Notes under the pieces: model-generated
Databases searched by the model: none
What the model saw: only the letters and a program-made list of their open reading frames with translations
Told to the model about the DNA's origin: nothing
Source of the DNA: Nitrospirales bacterium
Lineage (GTDB): Bacteria > Nitrospirota > Nitrospiria > Nitrospirales > UBA8639
Length of the DNA: 45,257 nt
Reading direction: 5' to 3'
NCBI GenBank assembly: GCA_029261305.1
Contig: JAJDBO010000398.1
Span: 1 to 45,257, forward strand
Made by a program: the position numbers and the translations under genes
In this document: piece by piece, positions 1 through 8,992 of the stretch
Position numbering within the stretch: position 1 is the stretch's first letter
Layout of the letters: every line of letters begins with the position of its first letter

Positions 1-451
1 CGGCCGTTTTACCGATCGTCCTTGGGCATGAAATTTCTCGGATGAATTTGGTTCTCTGGTTATCCTCATGACGTCCTTCGTCGTCCCTTCAATAATTCTT
101 CAGAACAGGGGATGCTTCAAGCTCAAAGTCTCACTCTCGAGGTGAAATTGGGTTTTGGGCATTATTCAGACATATCCTTATCGGAGGTTGGTGGATATAA
201 ATTGAGTTTTATTTCAATTGTTTCAATTCTTCCTTCCTCCTTAAACATGTGGCCTTTTCCCGCATAAATTTTTGGAGATCGTCTCTGTTTCCCAGAATTA
301 ATTTTCAATGTTGACGGTGTCCGCACCGTTCCTCAGATTGGTGTAGTCAGCCATTTGGCTTGACTTGATTTGGGCATCGGTAGATTGTCTTTCCTGTCAT
401 CGTGATGGTGCGATGCTTGTGGGCTGGTCTCGTACCCAAGGATTGTGATTT
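1..451. other. Left-edge stretch with no recognised gene
   Basis: All frames on the plus strand are interrupted early and I recognise no product on either strand. The stretch probably holds the end of an upstream transcription unit plus the leader of the gene at 452. I see no strong hairpin followed by a T run. Confidence 0.4.
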
Positions 452-844
452 ATGCCTGCTGCCACGCTCGCGTTTCGTCGATGTGTCGTTAATTCAGCAG
501 CCTATGGTAGTGATGAGGAGCATGTCGTCTCGCGCGTTTTTTTTGATTTACTCGTCGAGGATGCCGGGTATGCCAATTTGTGTGTCGATGTCCGGCAGCT
601 TGTTCGGGATGGAACGGAGACTGAATCTCTTCTTGTTTCTCGCCCTGAAGGTTATGAGGGGCCTCTCAACTATCAAGTGTTTCAATGCCTCGTGGAATTT
701 TACTATCGTCAGGCCGTGGGGGGCAGGTGGGCCATGTTGGGGAATACAGGTATCAGGATGCGGCTCGAAGATTGGGTGATCGAGCACGAGATGTTAGTGC
801 AATATGAAGTGTATGATGAAGAGAATCCTTTAGAGGTTGGGTAA
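452..844 (+). CDS. Hypothetical acidic protein
   Basis: This gene encodes about 130 residues and I do not recognise the family. The protein is acidic towards its C terminus, has no signal peptide and no membrane segment, so it is probably cytoplasmic. An AAGGA sequence lies about ten bases upstream of the ATG and supports this start. A second long frame (402-779) overlaps it, but its Ser/Arg/Met-rich translation looks like a shadow. It runs convergently towards the glutathione peroxidase gene on the opposite strand, about 75 bases away. No function can be assigned from the sequence. Confidence 0.55.
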   Translation: MPAATLAFRRCVVNSAAYGSDEEHVVSRVFFDLLVEDAGYANLCVDVRQLVRDGTETESLLVSRPEGYEGPLNYQVFQCLVEFYYRQAVGGRWAMLGNTGIRMRLEDWVIEHEMLVQYEVYDEENPLEVG

Positions 845-919
845 TTACCCAATTTAACAGATTTTCTTCTTACCTCTACTCAGCGCATAGCTCCAACCAT
901 AGTCCCCAATTAAACTTCT

Positions 920-1537
920 TTAGCTTTTGGTTAAGGCCTGTTCGATTCCAGTGACAATTTGTGAGGAGAGAGGTTTTAATCCAGGTCGAAATCTTGCGAT
1001 GATTTTCCCGTGCCGATCTACTAAGAACTTTTGAAAGTTCCATTCGATTTCTCCAGGAAACGGACTCTCCTTGGTCAGGTATTGGTAAAGTGGGTGCGTG
1101 TCTTCGCCTTTGACGCTGATTTTGCTAAACAGCGGAAAATCTAAGGCATACTTGGTGTAGCAAAAGGATTTGATCTCCTCATCCGTCCCAGGTTCCTGTT
1201 TGCCAAAGTTGTTGGCCGGAAACGCCAGAATCTCAAACCCTTTTTCCTGATATTGCTCATAAAGGGTTTGCAAGCCATCGTATTGAGGCGTGTTTCCACA
1301 AAAGCTGGCGGTATTCACCAGTAGAAGCACTTTGCCTTGATACCGTTTCAGGTCAACGGGATGGCCATCAATATCATTGAGGGTAAACTGATACACCGGT
1401 GCGGGAGTTGCAGATGTGAGGTTTTTGATTTTGATCGTCTTGCCTTCGAACGCGTAACCTTGTTTGCAACTTAGGGTGAGACTCAGAAAGAGACAGGCGC
1501 CAAGGAAAAAACTGAGATATCGAGTCGCGTTATTCAT
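920..1537 (-). CDS. Glutathione peroxidase family protein (thiol peroxidase, exported)
   Basis: This is a glutathione-peroxidase-fold enzyme that reduces hydroperoxides, in bacteria usually with thioredoxin as reductant. The peroxidatic Cys is residue 80 in the motif NTASFCGNTPQYDGL, followed by the FPANNFGKQEPG loop (around 107-117) and WNFQKF (166-171), which supply the Gln, Trp and Asn of the catalytic tetrad. Cys126 sits where Cys-type family members carry the resolving cysteine. A hydrophobic N-terminal segment of about 24 residues ending at LSC suggests export or a weak lipobox, so it probably acts in the cell envelope. At 205 residues it is the usual length plus this leader. The next minus-strand gene, upstream of it, encodes an Slp-type lipoprotein. 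The exact export route is uncertain. Confidence 0.9.
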   Translation of the reverse strand: MNNATRYLSFFLGACLFLSLTLSCKQGYAFEGKTIKIKNLTSATPAPVYQFTLNDIDGHPVDLKRYQGKVLLLVNTASFCGNTPQYDGLQTLYEQYQEKGFEILAFPANNFGKQEPGTDEEIKSFCYTKYALDFPLFSKISVKGEDTHPLYQYLTKESPFPGEIEWNFQKFLVDRHGKIIARFRPGLKPLSSQIVTGIEQALTKS

Positions 1538-1564
1538 GTGAGTGCTCCTTTAACAAAGGTGTCT

Positions 1565-2119
1565 TCAATAAGGACCAAAGTAATAGGGATGGTATCCATA
1601 GGGGGCATACCCATAAGGCCAATATCGATATGGGTAGCGCTGGTAAAGATATTCTTGGGTTTTTGGCCAAACCTTCAGATGTTCAATCGTGAGTGTGGGG
1701 TAGGTATACTCCATTTCGTCTAGGGGTTCGATGTGCTTTCCTGACACCTGTCCAATAATAGTGAGGCGAGTACCTTGAGGAACAATCGCGGGATCAAGAA
1801 AATCGTGCTCGATAGCCAAAAACCTTCCCTGGGATTGCATCCGATCGAAAACTGGTTCCACCATCTCTTCCAAGGGGAGTTGCAGGATGACGAGCCGTGT
1901 GTGGTCTGGCATTCGTTTCGCTTCTAAGACTTCACCCCCAAGCACCAATGTGGATCCGATATGCGAATCCGGAGCAGTTTTGATCTGCTCAAAGGTCAAT
2001 GTCGAGTCAACTTTGGCCAAAATTTCTTCTGGTGCCCAATTGTGGTAGTAGGTCGCCGCACATCCAAAAAGGAGTGGTAAGCTGAAGCTGATAATGGTGG
2101 CTGCCAAACGATCGTACAT
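1565..2119 (-). CDS. Slp family outer-membrane lipoprotein
   Basis: The protein resembles the Slp/YeaY family of starvation-inducible outer-membrane lipoproteins. It begins with a short signal peptide and a lipobox LFGC, placing the lipidated Cys at residue 20. The Slp-like core follows, with a GG-V-L-E pattern near residue 60, a GRFLA motif near 105 and LDP followed by G-R-L-T-I-I-G near 115-130. The last 30 residues are rich in Tyr, Pro and Gly, which is not typical of Slp and may be a disordered surface tail. It lies 27 bases upstream of the glutathione peroxidase gene on the same strand, suggesting co-transcription in an envelope-stress unit. The molecular role of Slp proteins is not well established. 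Confidence 0.8.
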   Translation of the reverse strand: MYDRLAATIISFSLPLLFGCAATYYHNWAPEEILAKVDSTLTFEQIKTAPDSHIGSTLVLGGEVLEAKRMPDHTRLVILQLPLEEMVEPVFDRMQSQGRFLAIEHDFLDPAIVPQGTRLTIIGQVSGKHIEPLDEMEYTYPTLTIEHLKVWPKTQEYLYQRYPYRYWPYGYAPYGYHPYYFGPY

Positions 2120-2188
2120 TGCCGAGGATTCTCACTCAGAGGTTATAGGGTATTGTATCCCCAATGAAAGGGATTGCCAATTTAAGGG

Positions 2189-2950
2189 TTAGCCTAAAGA
2201 TTCGAGCGAGAAGCGAATGGGGAGGTCAACGACACTTCGAACGGTAAATAAACCGTCCTGGGCAGGAGCAAACGTCCAAGTTTTGATGGCTTTGGTCGCG
2301 GCTTCATCTAATACGGGATGCCCACAACTTTCTCGGACTTTAATCGCACCTAAGCGACCGTCTTGCAAAATTTCCACCCGCAAAAGTGTTTTCCCTTCCA
2401 ATCCTAATTCCCGAGCAATTTGAGGGTATTGAGGGACAGGATTATAGAGAACCTTGGGGGGCGTGGATCCCGTTAAAGAGTTCCCAGCTTTGTGATCTAC
2501 AAGAACGCGAGTGGGCCGTGCATCTAGGGTTGTAAGCCCTTGGCTTCTTGATATTCCCGGATTGACAACGGGTGATACGAGACTATTGATGGCGACCTGT
2601 ACCAAAGAATGAGGTGAGGGCGTAGCACTTTCAGGTTTGTTTCGTGGTGAAATATGCATTGGAGCAATGACACGAAATGCTGGTGAAGCCGGTTGAGTCA
2701 ATGCAGTCGTGCTGGGGGTAGAGGATTCCAACGTTTTTATTTGAGGTATTGGAGATGCTTTGGGTTTTGGTGAAATTTCTGGTATGTCGGGCAAGGCCAC
2801 AACTAATCGAACGGGGATTGGTGAGGAGTCGGGCTCTGGTGCCGGGGATCCAATAAGGATGATGAGCCCTAAGATTCCTGCGAGGTGAAGCACAAATGAG
2901 TATGAACTAAATACCCAAAAGTATTGGGATCGTTTTTTTCGAATCAACAT
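2189..2950 (-). CDS. tonB: TonB family energy-transducing protein
   Basis: TonB couples the inner-membrane proton motive force (through ExbB/ExbD) to outer-membrane receptors. The 253-residue protein has a basic N terminus, one membrane segment at about residues 11-33, a Pro/Ser-rich periplasmic spacer, and a C-terminal TonB domain of about 80 residues. That domain contains the YPQIARELGLEG motif, the V-x-V-x-I-L-x-D-G strand and the KTWTFAPA motif. ExbB and ExbD are not adjacent. A TonB-dependent cobalamin receptor lies elsewhere in the window, but pairing with it cannot be shown. The spacer carries few of the Lys-Pro or Glu-Pro repeats seen in the enterobacterial protein. Confidence 0.9.
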   Translation of the reverse strand: MLIRKKRSQYFWVFSSYSFVLHLAGILGLIILIGSPAPEPDSSPIPVRLVVALPDIPEISPKPKASPIPQIKTLESSTPSTTALTQPASPAFRVIAPMHISPRNKPESATPSPHSLVQVAINSLVSPVVNPGISRSQGLTTLDARPTRVLVDHKAGNSLTGSTPPKVLYNPVPQYPQIARELGLEGKTLLRVEILQDGRLGAIKVRESCGHPVLDEAATKAIKTWTFAPAQDGLFTVRSVVDLPIRFSLESLG

Positions 2951-3250
2951 AGGCGCCCATTGTTTAGGATGCTAAAATCCCCAGCCCTCCGTCCATAACT
3001 TATAAGGATACAACGTATGGGACCTGCGCTTCAACTAAATTGAGCCCTTTCACTTATTAGTCCTTTCCTGTTTCATCGCACATAGTGCACTGGAACAAGA
3101 GAGGAAATAGTTGCCTAGCAGGGCATTGGGCTCGAAGGTTTTTTCAGAAGGAACCCTGGCATTGATCGTCCACCGGATTTTGGTCTGAGAAAATTTGCCA
3201 AACGCGGTATAATACGTGCCGAATGATCATTCCGATTTTCAGGAGAATAC
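2951..3250 (+). promoter_or_regulatory. Divergent intergenic region; candidate -10 box for the Cu+ ATPase gene
   Basis: This 300-base region separates the divergent tonB and Cu+ ATPase genes. A perfect TATAAT lies at 3208-3213, about 38 bases upstream of the ATPase start, but I find no good -35 box at 17 bases from it. The ATPase start has AGGAG at 3241-3245. I do not see a clear CueR-type operator; the GGTT and AACC halves at 3137-3155 are too short to claim. Confidence 0.4.
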
Positions 3251-5740
3251 ATGGAGCCTCACCCCGATAATCCCAAACCTCAAGGTAAACGTCGAGAACT
3301 TACCATGGCGACCGTGGCTTCGGTTGTGGACCCTGTCTGTGGGATGGTGATTGATCCACTGACCGCTGCGGGGAAATTCGACCATGCCGGGGTTACTTAC
3401 TATTTTTGTAATCCCCGCTGCGAAGAACGGTTTCGTGGTGACCCTGATGGATACTTGAGTGGGAAATACAAACAATCAATGGAAGAGATCCCGGCTACAT
3501 CAGGTACAACATATGTCTGCCCTATGTGTCCGGAGGTCGAATCGGATGTCCCTGCAGCCTGTCCTTCTTGTGGAATGGCGCTGGAAGCCTCTGGCCTGAC
3601 TGGTCCTGCGACAAAGACCGATTATGTGTGCCCTATGCATCCCGAGGTTGCCCAAGACCATCCTGGCGATTGTCCCAAGTGTGGGATGGTATTAGAGCCA
3701 CGAACCGTCATGCTTGAAGATGCCAATCCTGAGTTGATTGATATGACGCGTCGGTTTTGGCTTGGGCTAGTTATGGCCTTGCCAGTGTTTGTCTTGGCCA
3801 TGTCTGAGATGATTCCAGGGCCGCCGTTAAAGGAAATCCTCTCGGCTAAGATTTCCAATTGGCTGCAATTTATCTTGGCCACTCCGGTGGTGTTATGGGT
3901 TGGACTTCCGTTCTTTCAACGTGGCTGGGCCTCGGTCGTGAATCGGAGTCTCAACATGTTTACACTCATTGCCATGGGGACGGGTACGGCCTATCTCTAT
4001 AGCATGGTTGCGACAATACTGCCCGATCTGTTTCCCGAATCGTTTCGCACCGCAGGTGGTGAAGTGCCCGTATATTTTGAAGCCGCTGCGGTGATCATTG
4101 TATTGGTGGCGTTAGGGCAAGTTTTAGAAATACGGGCCCGGAGTAAGACCAGCAGTGCACTAAAAGCGTTGTTGGGACTCGCACCCCAAAGCGCGCGGAT
4201 CAATTGGAGTAATGGCAAGGAAGAGGATATTTCTATTGAGAAGGTCGCCGTCGGTGATCGTTTACGCATTCGACCCGGTGAAAAAGTGCCGGTCGATGGA
4301 GAGGTGTTGGAGGGTTCAACTTCGATTGATGAATCTATGGTGACGGGCGAACCGATTCCGGTGGAAAAACGAAGAGGTAGTTGGGTGACGGGTGGGACGA
4401 TTAACGGAACCGGGATGGTCCTGATGCAAGCCAAACGCGTTGGCCAAGAAACCATGTTGGCGCGAATTGTTCAAATGGTCAGCGAAGCTCAACGAAGTCA
4501 AGCGCCCATTCAGCGGGTGGCTGATGTGGTGGCCGGTTACTTCGTGCCGATTGTCGTATTGGTCGCTGTGGTGGCCTTTGGCGTGTGGGCCACCATCGGG
4601 CCTGAGCCCAGATTGGCTTATGCCCTTGTGAATGCAGTGGCCGTACTCATCATTGCCTGTCCCTGTGCCTTAGGCCTGGCCACGCCGATGTCGATTATGG
4701 TGGGAACAGGACGTGGGGCCACGGCAGGCATACTTATCAAAAATGCTGAAACTCTCGAACGTTTGGAAAAGGTTGATACGTTAGTCGTGGATAAAACCGG
4801 CACGTTAACTGAAGGCAAGCCAGTGCTCCAGTCGATTGTGCCGACATCAGATTTCAGCGAGACGGCGGTGCTTCAATTTGCCGCAAGTGTGGAGCGAGCC
4901 AGTGAGCACCCATTAGCGTCGGCTGTTGTGGCTGGTGCCAAGGTACAGGGGCTCCTCCTCAGTGTGGTGGAAGATTTTCGTTCCCAAACCGGGGAAGGCG
5001 TTGAAGGTAAAGTCGATGGGAAGATTGTGGCTTTGGGTAATCGGTTATTTTTGGAGCGGGATATGGGCGTGCCTTCTAAGGATCTGGTCGAACTCAATAA
5101 GCAAAGTGAGGCGTTACGGAAACAGGGTCAAACCGTGGTGTTCGTTGCGGTCGATGGGAAACCGGCTGGTGTGATTGGCGTGATTGATCCCATTAAACCC
5201 ACAACCGCTGAGGCCATTCACTTACTAAAGCGTGCCGGCCTAAAAATTGTGATGTTGACGGGAGACAATCGGCAGACCGCCGAAGCCGTGGGGACGCAAC
5301 TTGGGTTGAAACACATTCAGGCAGAGGTATTACCCGAGCACAAACATCAGGTGGTGAAACAATTACGAAAAAAAGGTCATGTGGTGGCTATGGCTGGAGA
5401 TGGCATCAATGATGCGCCGGCCTTAGCCGAGGCCGATGTCGGTATCGCCATGGGTACCGGAACGGACGTGGCTATTGAGAGCGCGGGGATTACATTGGTA
5501 AAGGGCGACCTTCTGGGGGTTGCACGTGCCCGTAACCTGAGCCGTGCCACCATGGGAAACATTCGTCAAAATCTGTTTTTCGCCTTTTTTTATAATATGC
5601 TCGGCGTGCCCGTCGCCGCCGGAATTCTCTATCCCTTCTTTGGCATTTTGCTCAGTCCCATTATCGCCAGTGTGGCCATGACCTTCAGTTCAGTCTCCGT
5701 GATTGCGAATGCGCTGCGGCTAAGGCGGGCAAAATTATAG
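3251..5740 (+). CDS. copA: Cu+-exporting P1B-type ATPase with YHS and two heavy-metal-binding domains
   Basis: This ATP-driven pump exports monovalent copper across the inner membrane. Its 829 residues begin with a YHS domain (about 26-70, motif DPVCGM), then two short heavy-metal-binding modules at about 88-112 and 125-149, each with a YVCPM start and a CP-x-CGM end. There is no classical HMA domain. The core shows the TGEP motif, the CPC metal site in a membrane helix (residues 470-472), the phosphorylated Asp514 in DKTGT, the HP motif in SEHPLAS, and [12 protein letters not shown] and M-x2-SS near the C terminus are the P1B-1 signatures for Cu+. The ATG at 3251 has AGGAG just upstream. The multicopper oxidase and efflux channel downstream suggest a copper-resistance region. 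Confidence 0.95.
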   Translation: MEPHPDNPKPQGKRRELTMATVASVVDPVCGMVIDPLTAAGKFDHAGVTYYFCNPRCEERFRGDPDGYLSGKYKQSMEEIPATSGTTYVCPMCPEVESDVPAACPSCGMALEASGLTGPATKTDYVCPMHPEVAQDHPGDCPKCGMVLEPRTVMLEDANPELIDMTRRFWLGLVMALPVFVLAMSEMIPGPPLKEILSAKISNWLQFILATPVVLWVGLPFFQRGWASVVNRSLNMFTLIAMGTGTAYLYSMVATILPDLFPESFRTAGGEVPVYFEAAAVIIVLVALGQVLEIRARSKTSSALKALLGLAPQSARINWSNGKEEDISIEKVAVGDRLRIRPGEKVPVDGEVLEGSTSIDESMVTGEPIPVEKRRGSWVTGGTINGTGMVLMQAKRVGQETMLARIVQMVSEAQRSQAPIQRVADVVAGYFVPIVVLVAVVAFGVWATIGPEPRLAYALVNAVAVLIIACPCALGLATPMSIMVGTGRGATAGILIKNAETLERLEKVDTLVVDKTGTLTEGKPVLQSIVPTSDFSETAVLQFAASVERASEHPLASAVVAGAKVQGLLLSVVEDFRSQTGEGVEGKVDGKIVALGNRLFLERDMGVPSKDLVELNKQSEALRKQGQTVVFVAVDGKPAGVIGVIDPIKPTTAEAIHLLKRAGLKIVMLTGDNRQTAEAVGTQLGLKHIQAEVLPEHKHQVVKQLRKKGHVVAMAGDGINDAPALAEADVGIAMGTGTDVAIESAGITLVKGDLLGVARARNLSRATMGNIRQNLFFAFFYNMLGVPVAAGILYPFFGILLSPIIASVAMTFSSVSVIANALRLRRAKL

Positions 5741-6316
5741 AGTAAATCTTTGGCCGTTCTGTCTTTTGAAACTCCCGTAATCCTCTCCCTCAAATTGGAA
5801 TAATCAAAATTTGACCTTCAAGTTGTGTGTTGGTCATCCCTTCGTACATACACAATTGTCAATCCAAAGTAGCCTGCCTTGCGTCGAGAACCATACTCTA
5901 TGCCAAAAAAATGAAAACCGCTTTCCAGGCATTGATTTGCCCAGACGGTTTCTGTGAATGAATCTCTGTGATTACTAGTGGTTTAGTTTGGAAGGCCGTA
6001 CACGTCGTTTCGGAAATGTAATCTGATCAAGTAAATACGTAAATTTATATTGCTTGCCATAGTGGCCCTTGTGGGAGACTCTAAAAGGGTGGGAAACCAT
6101 TATTCTTCTCCATTGAATTGATTCATGTTTTAATTTGAGGAATCCCTCTTTTTGTTTCCGCACGTTTTCGTTTTTTCGAGATTGTACTACAGAGCATGGC
6201 ATTAATAATGGAGGCTCACATTCCTAGGTATAAAGGATGTGAGGCGTTGGCTATTGGGTTGGACTGAGGACGTATCATTCAATTCCCAATGAACCTGCAA
6301 AAAGGATGATCTCAGT
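5741..6316. other. Intergenic region of about 575 bases
   Basis: The region lies between the Cu+ ATPase and multicopper oxidase genes. I see no recognised product. A minus-strand frame of 75 codons (5975-6202) gives a basic peptide without motifs or a good ribosome-binding site. A short inverted repeat AAACCG/CGGTTT occurs near 5911-5953, without a T run. The oxidase promoter and any copper-responsive operator should lie here, but I cannot place them. Confidence 0.4.
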
Positions 6317-7549
6317 ATGAAACGAGTAGGAACCGTCGCCCATCAATTTACTCTCTGGTTGTGCATGATTTCCTTACCCATGATGGGGTACGCGCATGAG
6401 GTAGAAGGGCAGCCTGGGACCGCGATGTCGGTACCCGGCTCTCAGGGAATCATCAACGGGTTTGGACTGGGGGTTGCGCCCCGAATGGAGCGCGGCAAGT
6501 TGTACTCTCCTCCGCCTTCATCTATGGGGCAGCAAAAAGGTCTGGTACAGACGCTTAATGTTTCTGCGTTAGGATATGAGTTGGATGGCAAGGTCAAAGT
6601 CTTTACCCTTATCGCGCAGCCTATGGAGCATGTTTTTACGGATGGGCAGCCAATGGATGAATCCATCATTCCGATGATGAATCGGGCGTTTGGACATATG
6701 GCGTCGCACGTGAAAGGGACTTCGCAAACGGGGATTGTTTGGGGATACAACGGGTCGATGCCTGGGCCAACCATTGAGGCCAATGAAGGCGATACCATTC
6801 GGGTAATTTTTAAAAATGAATTGCCAGAGCCGTCTTCGGTGCATTGGCATGGCTTAGAGGTTCCGAATGGTCAGGATGGGGCTGCAGGTGTGACCGAAGC
6901 CCCGACACCGCCCGGTGGCACGCATGTGTATGAGTTTACGCTCTTTCAAAGTGGCACGTTTATGTATCACACGGGTTACAACGTGATGAAGCAAGATGCC
7001 TTGGGGTTAGGTGGGATGGTGGTGGTTCATCCGAAGTCTCCCAAGAATACCCCGGACAAGGAAATTGCAATTTTAATGCAGGAATGGACCTTTGCGCCAG
7101 GTAATCCAAATCCTAACTTGGTATCGATGGACTTTAATTGGTTTACGTTTAACGGGAAGGCTGCACCGAGTATCGATATTATAACTGTGCAGCAGGGTGA
7201 TCGAGTTCGATTGCGGTTTGGCAATCTGAGCATGCAAAGCCATCCTATTCACATTCATGGGTACACCTGGAATGTTGTTGGCACTGAAGGTGGGCCGATT
7301 CCTGAAAGCGCGCAATGGCCTGGTGCGACGGTGAATGTTCCGCCTGGAACTACGCGCGATGTGGAGTTTGTGGCGTGGAACCCTGGTGTCTGGCGGCTGC
7401 ATTGTCATCGCTTGCATCATGTCATGAACGCCATGGCGGATATGCCGATGGGAGTGGCGACTCACGGCGGAATGTTTACCCTGGTTCGAGTGATCCCTAA
7501 AGATCCAGATGCCGTGTGGCAGCATCCGGCACAGGGAAAACAACCATGA
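6317..7549 (+). CDS. Multicopper oxidase with an altered copper-ligand motif
   Basis: This is an exported multicopper oxidase of the group with HCH-x3-HHxMNAM C-terminal motifs. A signal peptide spans about residues 1-26. Copper motifs are HWHG at 176-179, YHTG at 217-220, HPIHIHG at 309-315, and HCHRLHHVMNAM at 362-373, which retains the type 1 ligands His362-region, Cys363, His368 and Met373. In family members known to me the second motif reads YH-x-H, so the second His, a type 3 copper ligand, is Gly220 here. This could weaken or abolish dioxygen reduction. At 410 residues the protein has two recognisable cupredoxin domains. It is preceded by the Cu+ ATPase gene and its stop overlaps the next start by ATGA, indicating translational coupling. 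A periplasmic copper-oxidising or copper-binding role is inferred. Confidence 0.88.
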   Translation: MKRVGTVAHQFTLWLCMISLPMMGYAHEVEGQPGTAMSVPGSQGIINGFGLGVAPRMERGKLYSPPPSSMGQQKGLVQTLNVSALGYELDGKVKVFTLIAQPMEHVFTDGQPMDESIIPMMNRAFGHMASHVKGTSQTGIVWGYNGSMPGPTIEANEGDTIRVIFKNELPEPSSVHWHGLEVPNGQDGAAGVTEAPTPPGGTHVYEFTLFQSGTFMYHTGYNVMKQDALGLGGMVVVHPKSPKNTPDKEIAILMQEWTFAPGNPNPNLVSMDFNWFTFNGKAAPSIDIITVQQGDRVRLRFGNLSMQSHPIHIHGYTWNVVGTEGGPIPESAQWPGATVNVPPGTTRDVEFVAWNPGVWRLHCHRLHHVMNAMADMPMGVATHGGMFTLVRVIPKDPDAVWQHPAQGKQP

Positions 7550-8907
7550 CTCGATCAACGGTGTTTTTCTTGAGCCTATTGGTGTTGATGAGTGGCTGTG
7601 CCACGGTGACGGTGGATGAAGAGTTTGCACAATTGTCGCAAGAGGCCTTGTCACGAACGGGAGAGACGGTGGCGTGGGAGCAAACTCCAGAAGACGTGGC
7701 CTGGACTCAGGAAACGGTTCAGCAATTACTTCAGGATGGGTTGACGCGTGAGGAAGCGGTGCGCCTGGCCTTAATCAATAACCGCCAGCTGCAGGTCCAG
7801 TTTGAAATGTTGGGAATGGCGAAAGCGGACCTTATCCAAGCGGGTCTCTATACAAATCCAAGACTTGGCTCGCTGATTCGTTTTCCTGGAGGTACTCCCG
7901 GAGCCGTGATCAACGCGGAAAACGATGTCCTGTTTCTCATCTCAGACTTATGGAACGTTCCCCTCAGACGGAAATTGGCGACAGTGGAAGTCTTGCGCAC
8001 GACCAATCTGATTGTTCAGGAAATTCTTGAGGCTGCCGCGAATGCCAGGAATGCCTTTGATGAGGTGTTGTTGCAACAAGCGCTCCATGCGTTTGTGATG
8101 GAAAATGTCTCGCTGTTTGAGACGACCTTAGAACAAGTGCAATTTCGATTCGATGCGGGGTTGGTGAATCAACTGGATATTTATCTCGCGCAAAACGTGT
8201 TGTATGAAGCGCAATTGGAACTCGCTTCGGTGAAGGCTCAACTTAACCGTGCACGTGCGCAACTTCTCGGGTCACTTGGTCTCGATCCCCTCTCCTCAGT
8301 GGATGTGCACCTCCATGGGGATTTGGAACACATGCCCCGTCGTGATTTTTCCATCGATCAGGCGTGGACATTTGCTCAAAATCACCGTGTGGACTTAGCC
8401 TTAACTCGCTTGCAAATTAGTCAAACCCATCGGCTCCTGAGTTTGCAAAAGTATAAAATATTTGGAGATGTGGGACTGGGAGGAAACTATACTCGGTCAC
8501 TAGGCGGTGTTGATAATCCTGGTATGGTGATCGCATTGGAGGTTCCGGTCTTGAATCAAAACCAGGGGGGCATTGCGCGGGCGGAATTCCAAGTTCGGCA
8601 AGCGGAAAAGCAATTGGTGTCTACAGAGGTTCAGGCGAAACAGGAGTTGAAGCGTCTGTTGGCAGAATTACATTTTCACGATACTCATGTCGGATTATTT
8701 CGAGAAAATATGCTGGTGGTACAAGGGCAGGCTGAAGATTATGTGAAGCAGTTTTATTCATCGATGCAATTCAATAGTATTTATTTGATCCAAGCCCGCC
8801 AGCGAAACCTCAATGCACGGCGAGGTTATTTACACGCGCTTCGGCAGTATCGGTTAACCGAGTCCCTGCTCCAAGTGGCGCTGGGTGGGCAGGTGCCTTC
8901 AGAATAA
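7546..8907 (+). CDS. TolC/CusC-like outer-membrane efflux lipoprotein
   Basis: The protein belongs to the outer-membrane efflux factor family (TolC, CusC), trimeric channels that span the outer membrane and periplasm. The chosen ATG overlaps the oxidase stop codon (ATGA) and gives a typical lipoprotein signal with lipobox LMSGC, lipidated Cys at about residue 18. An upstream in-frame ATG at 7516 would add ten residues and bury the signal. The LTREEAVRLALINN-type helix near residues 66-80 and two long coiled-coil repeats (about 65-250 and 270-445) follow the family plan. No RND pump or membrane-fusion protein is adjacent, so its partner pump is unknown. The tight link to the oxidase supports a role in copper export. 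Confidence 0.88.
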   Translation: MTRSTVFFLSLLVLMSGCATVTVDEEFAQLSQEALSRTGETVAWEQTPEDVAWTQETVQQLLQDGLTREEAVRLALINNRQLQVQFEMLGMAKADLIQAGLYTNPRLGSLIRFPGGTPGAVINAENDVLFLISDLWNVPLRRKLATVEVLRTTNLIVQEILEAAANARNAFDEVLLQQALHAFVMENVSLFETTLEQVQFRFDAGLVNQLDIYLAQNVLYEAQLELASVKAQLNRARAQLLGSLGLDPLSSVDVHLHGDLEHMPRRDFSIDQAWTFAQNHRVDLALTRLQISQTHRLLSLQKYKIFGDVGLGGNYTRSLGGVDNPGMVIALEVPVLNQNQGGIARAEFQVRQAEKQLVSTEVQAKQELKRLLAELHFHDTHVGLFRENMLVVQGQAEDYVKQFYSSMQFNSIYLIQARQRNLNARRGYLHALRQYRLTESLLQVALGGQVPSE

Positions 8908-8992
8908 ATGAGGAAGCTCGATGAAAGCGAGACGGATGGCAAAGGAAATGAGGTTTTCGTGCTTATTTTCTTTGTGTTCTTTTCAAGAGAAA

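Noticed and set aside
402..779. Open frame overlapping the hypothetical gene at 452
   Set aside because: Composition rich in Ser, Arg and Met, no ribosome-binding site, and it overlaps a frame with better coding character.
3137..3155. GGTT-N11-AACC repeat considered as a CueR-type operator
   Set aside because: Too short and too far from the -10 box.
5900..5965. AAACCG/CGGTTT inverted repeat considered as a terminator
   Set aside because: Only six pairs with a long loop and no T run.
5975..6202. Minus-strand frame of 75 codons in the ATPase-oxidase gap
   Set aside because: Basic, no motifs, and no ribosome-binding site.
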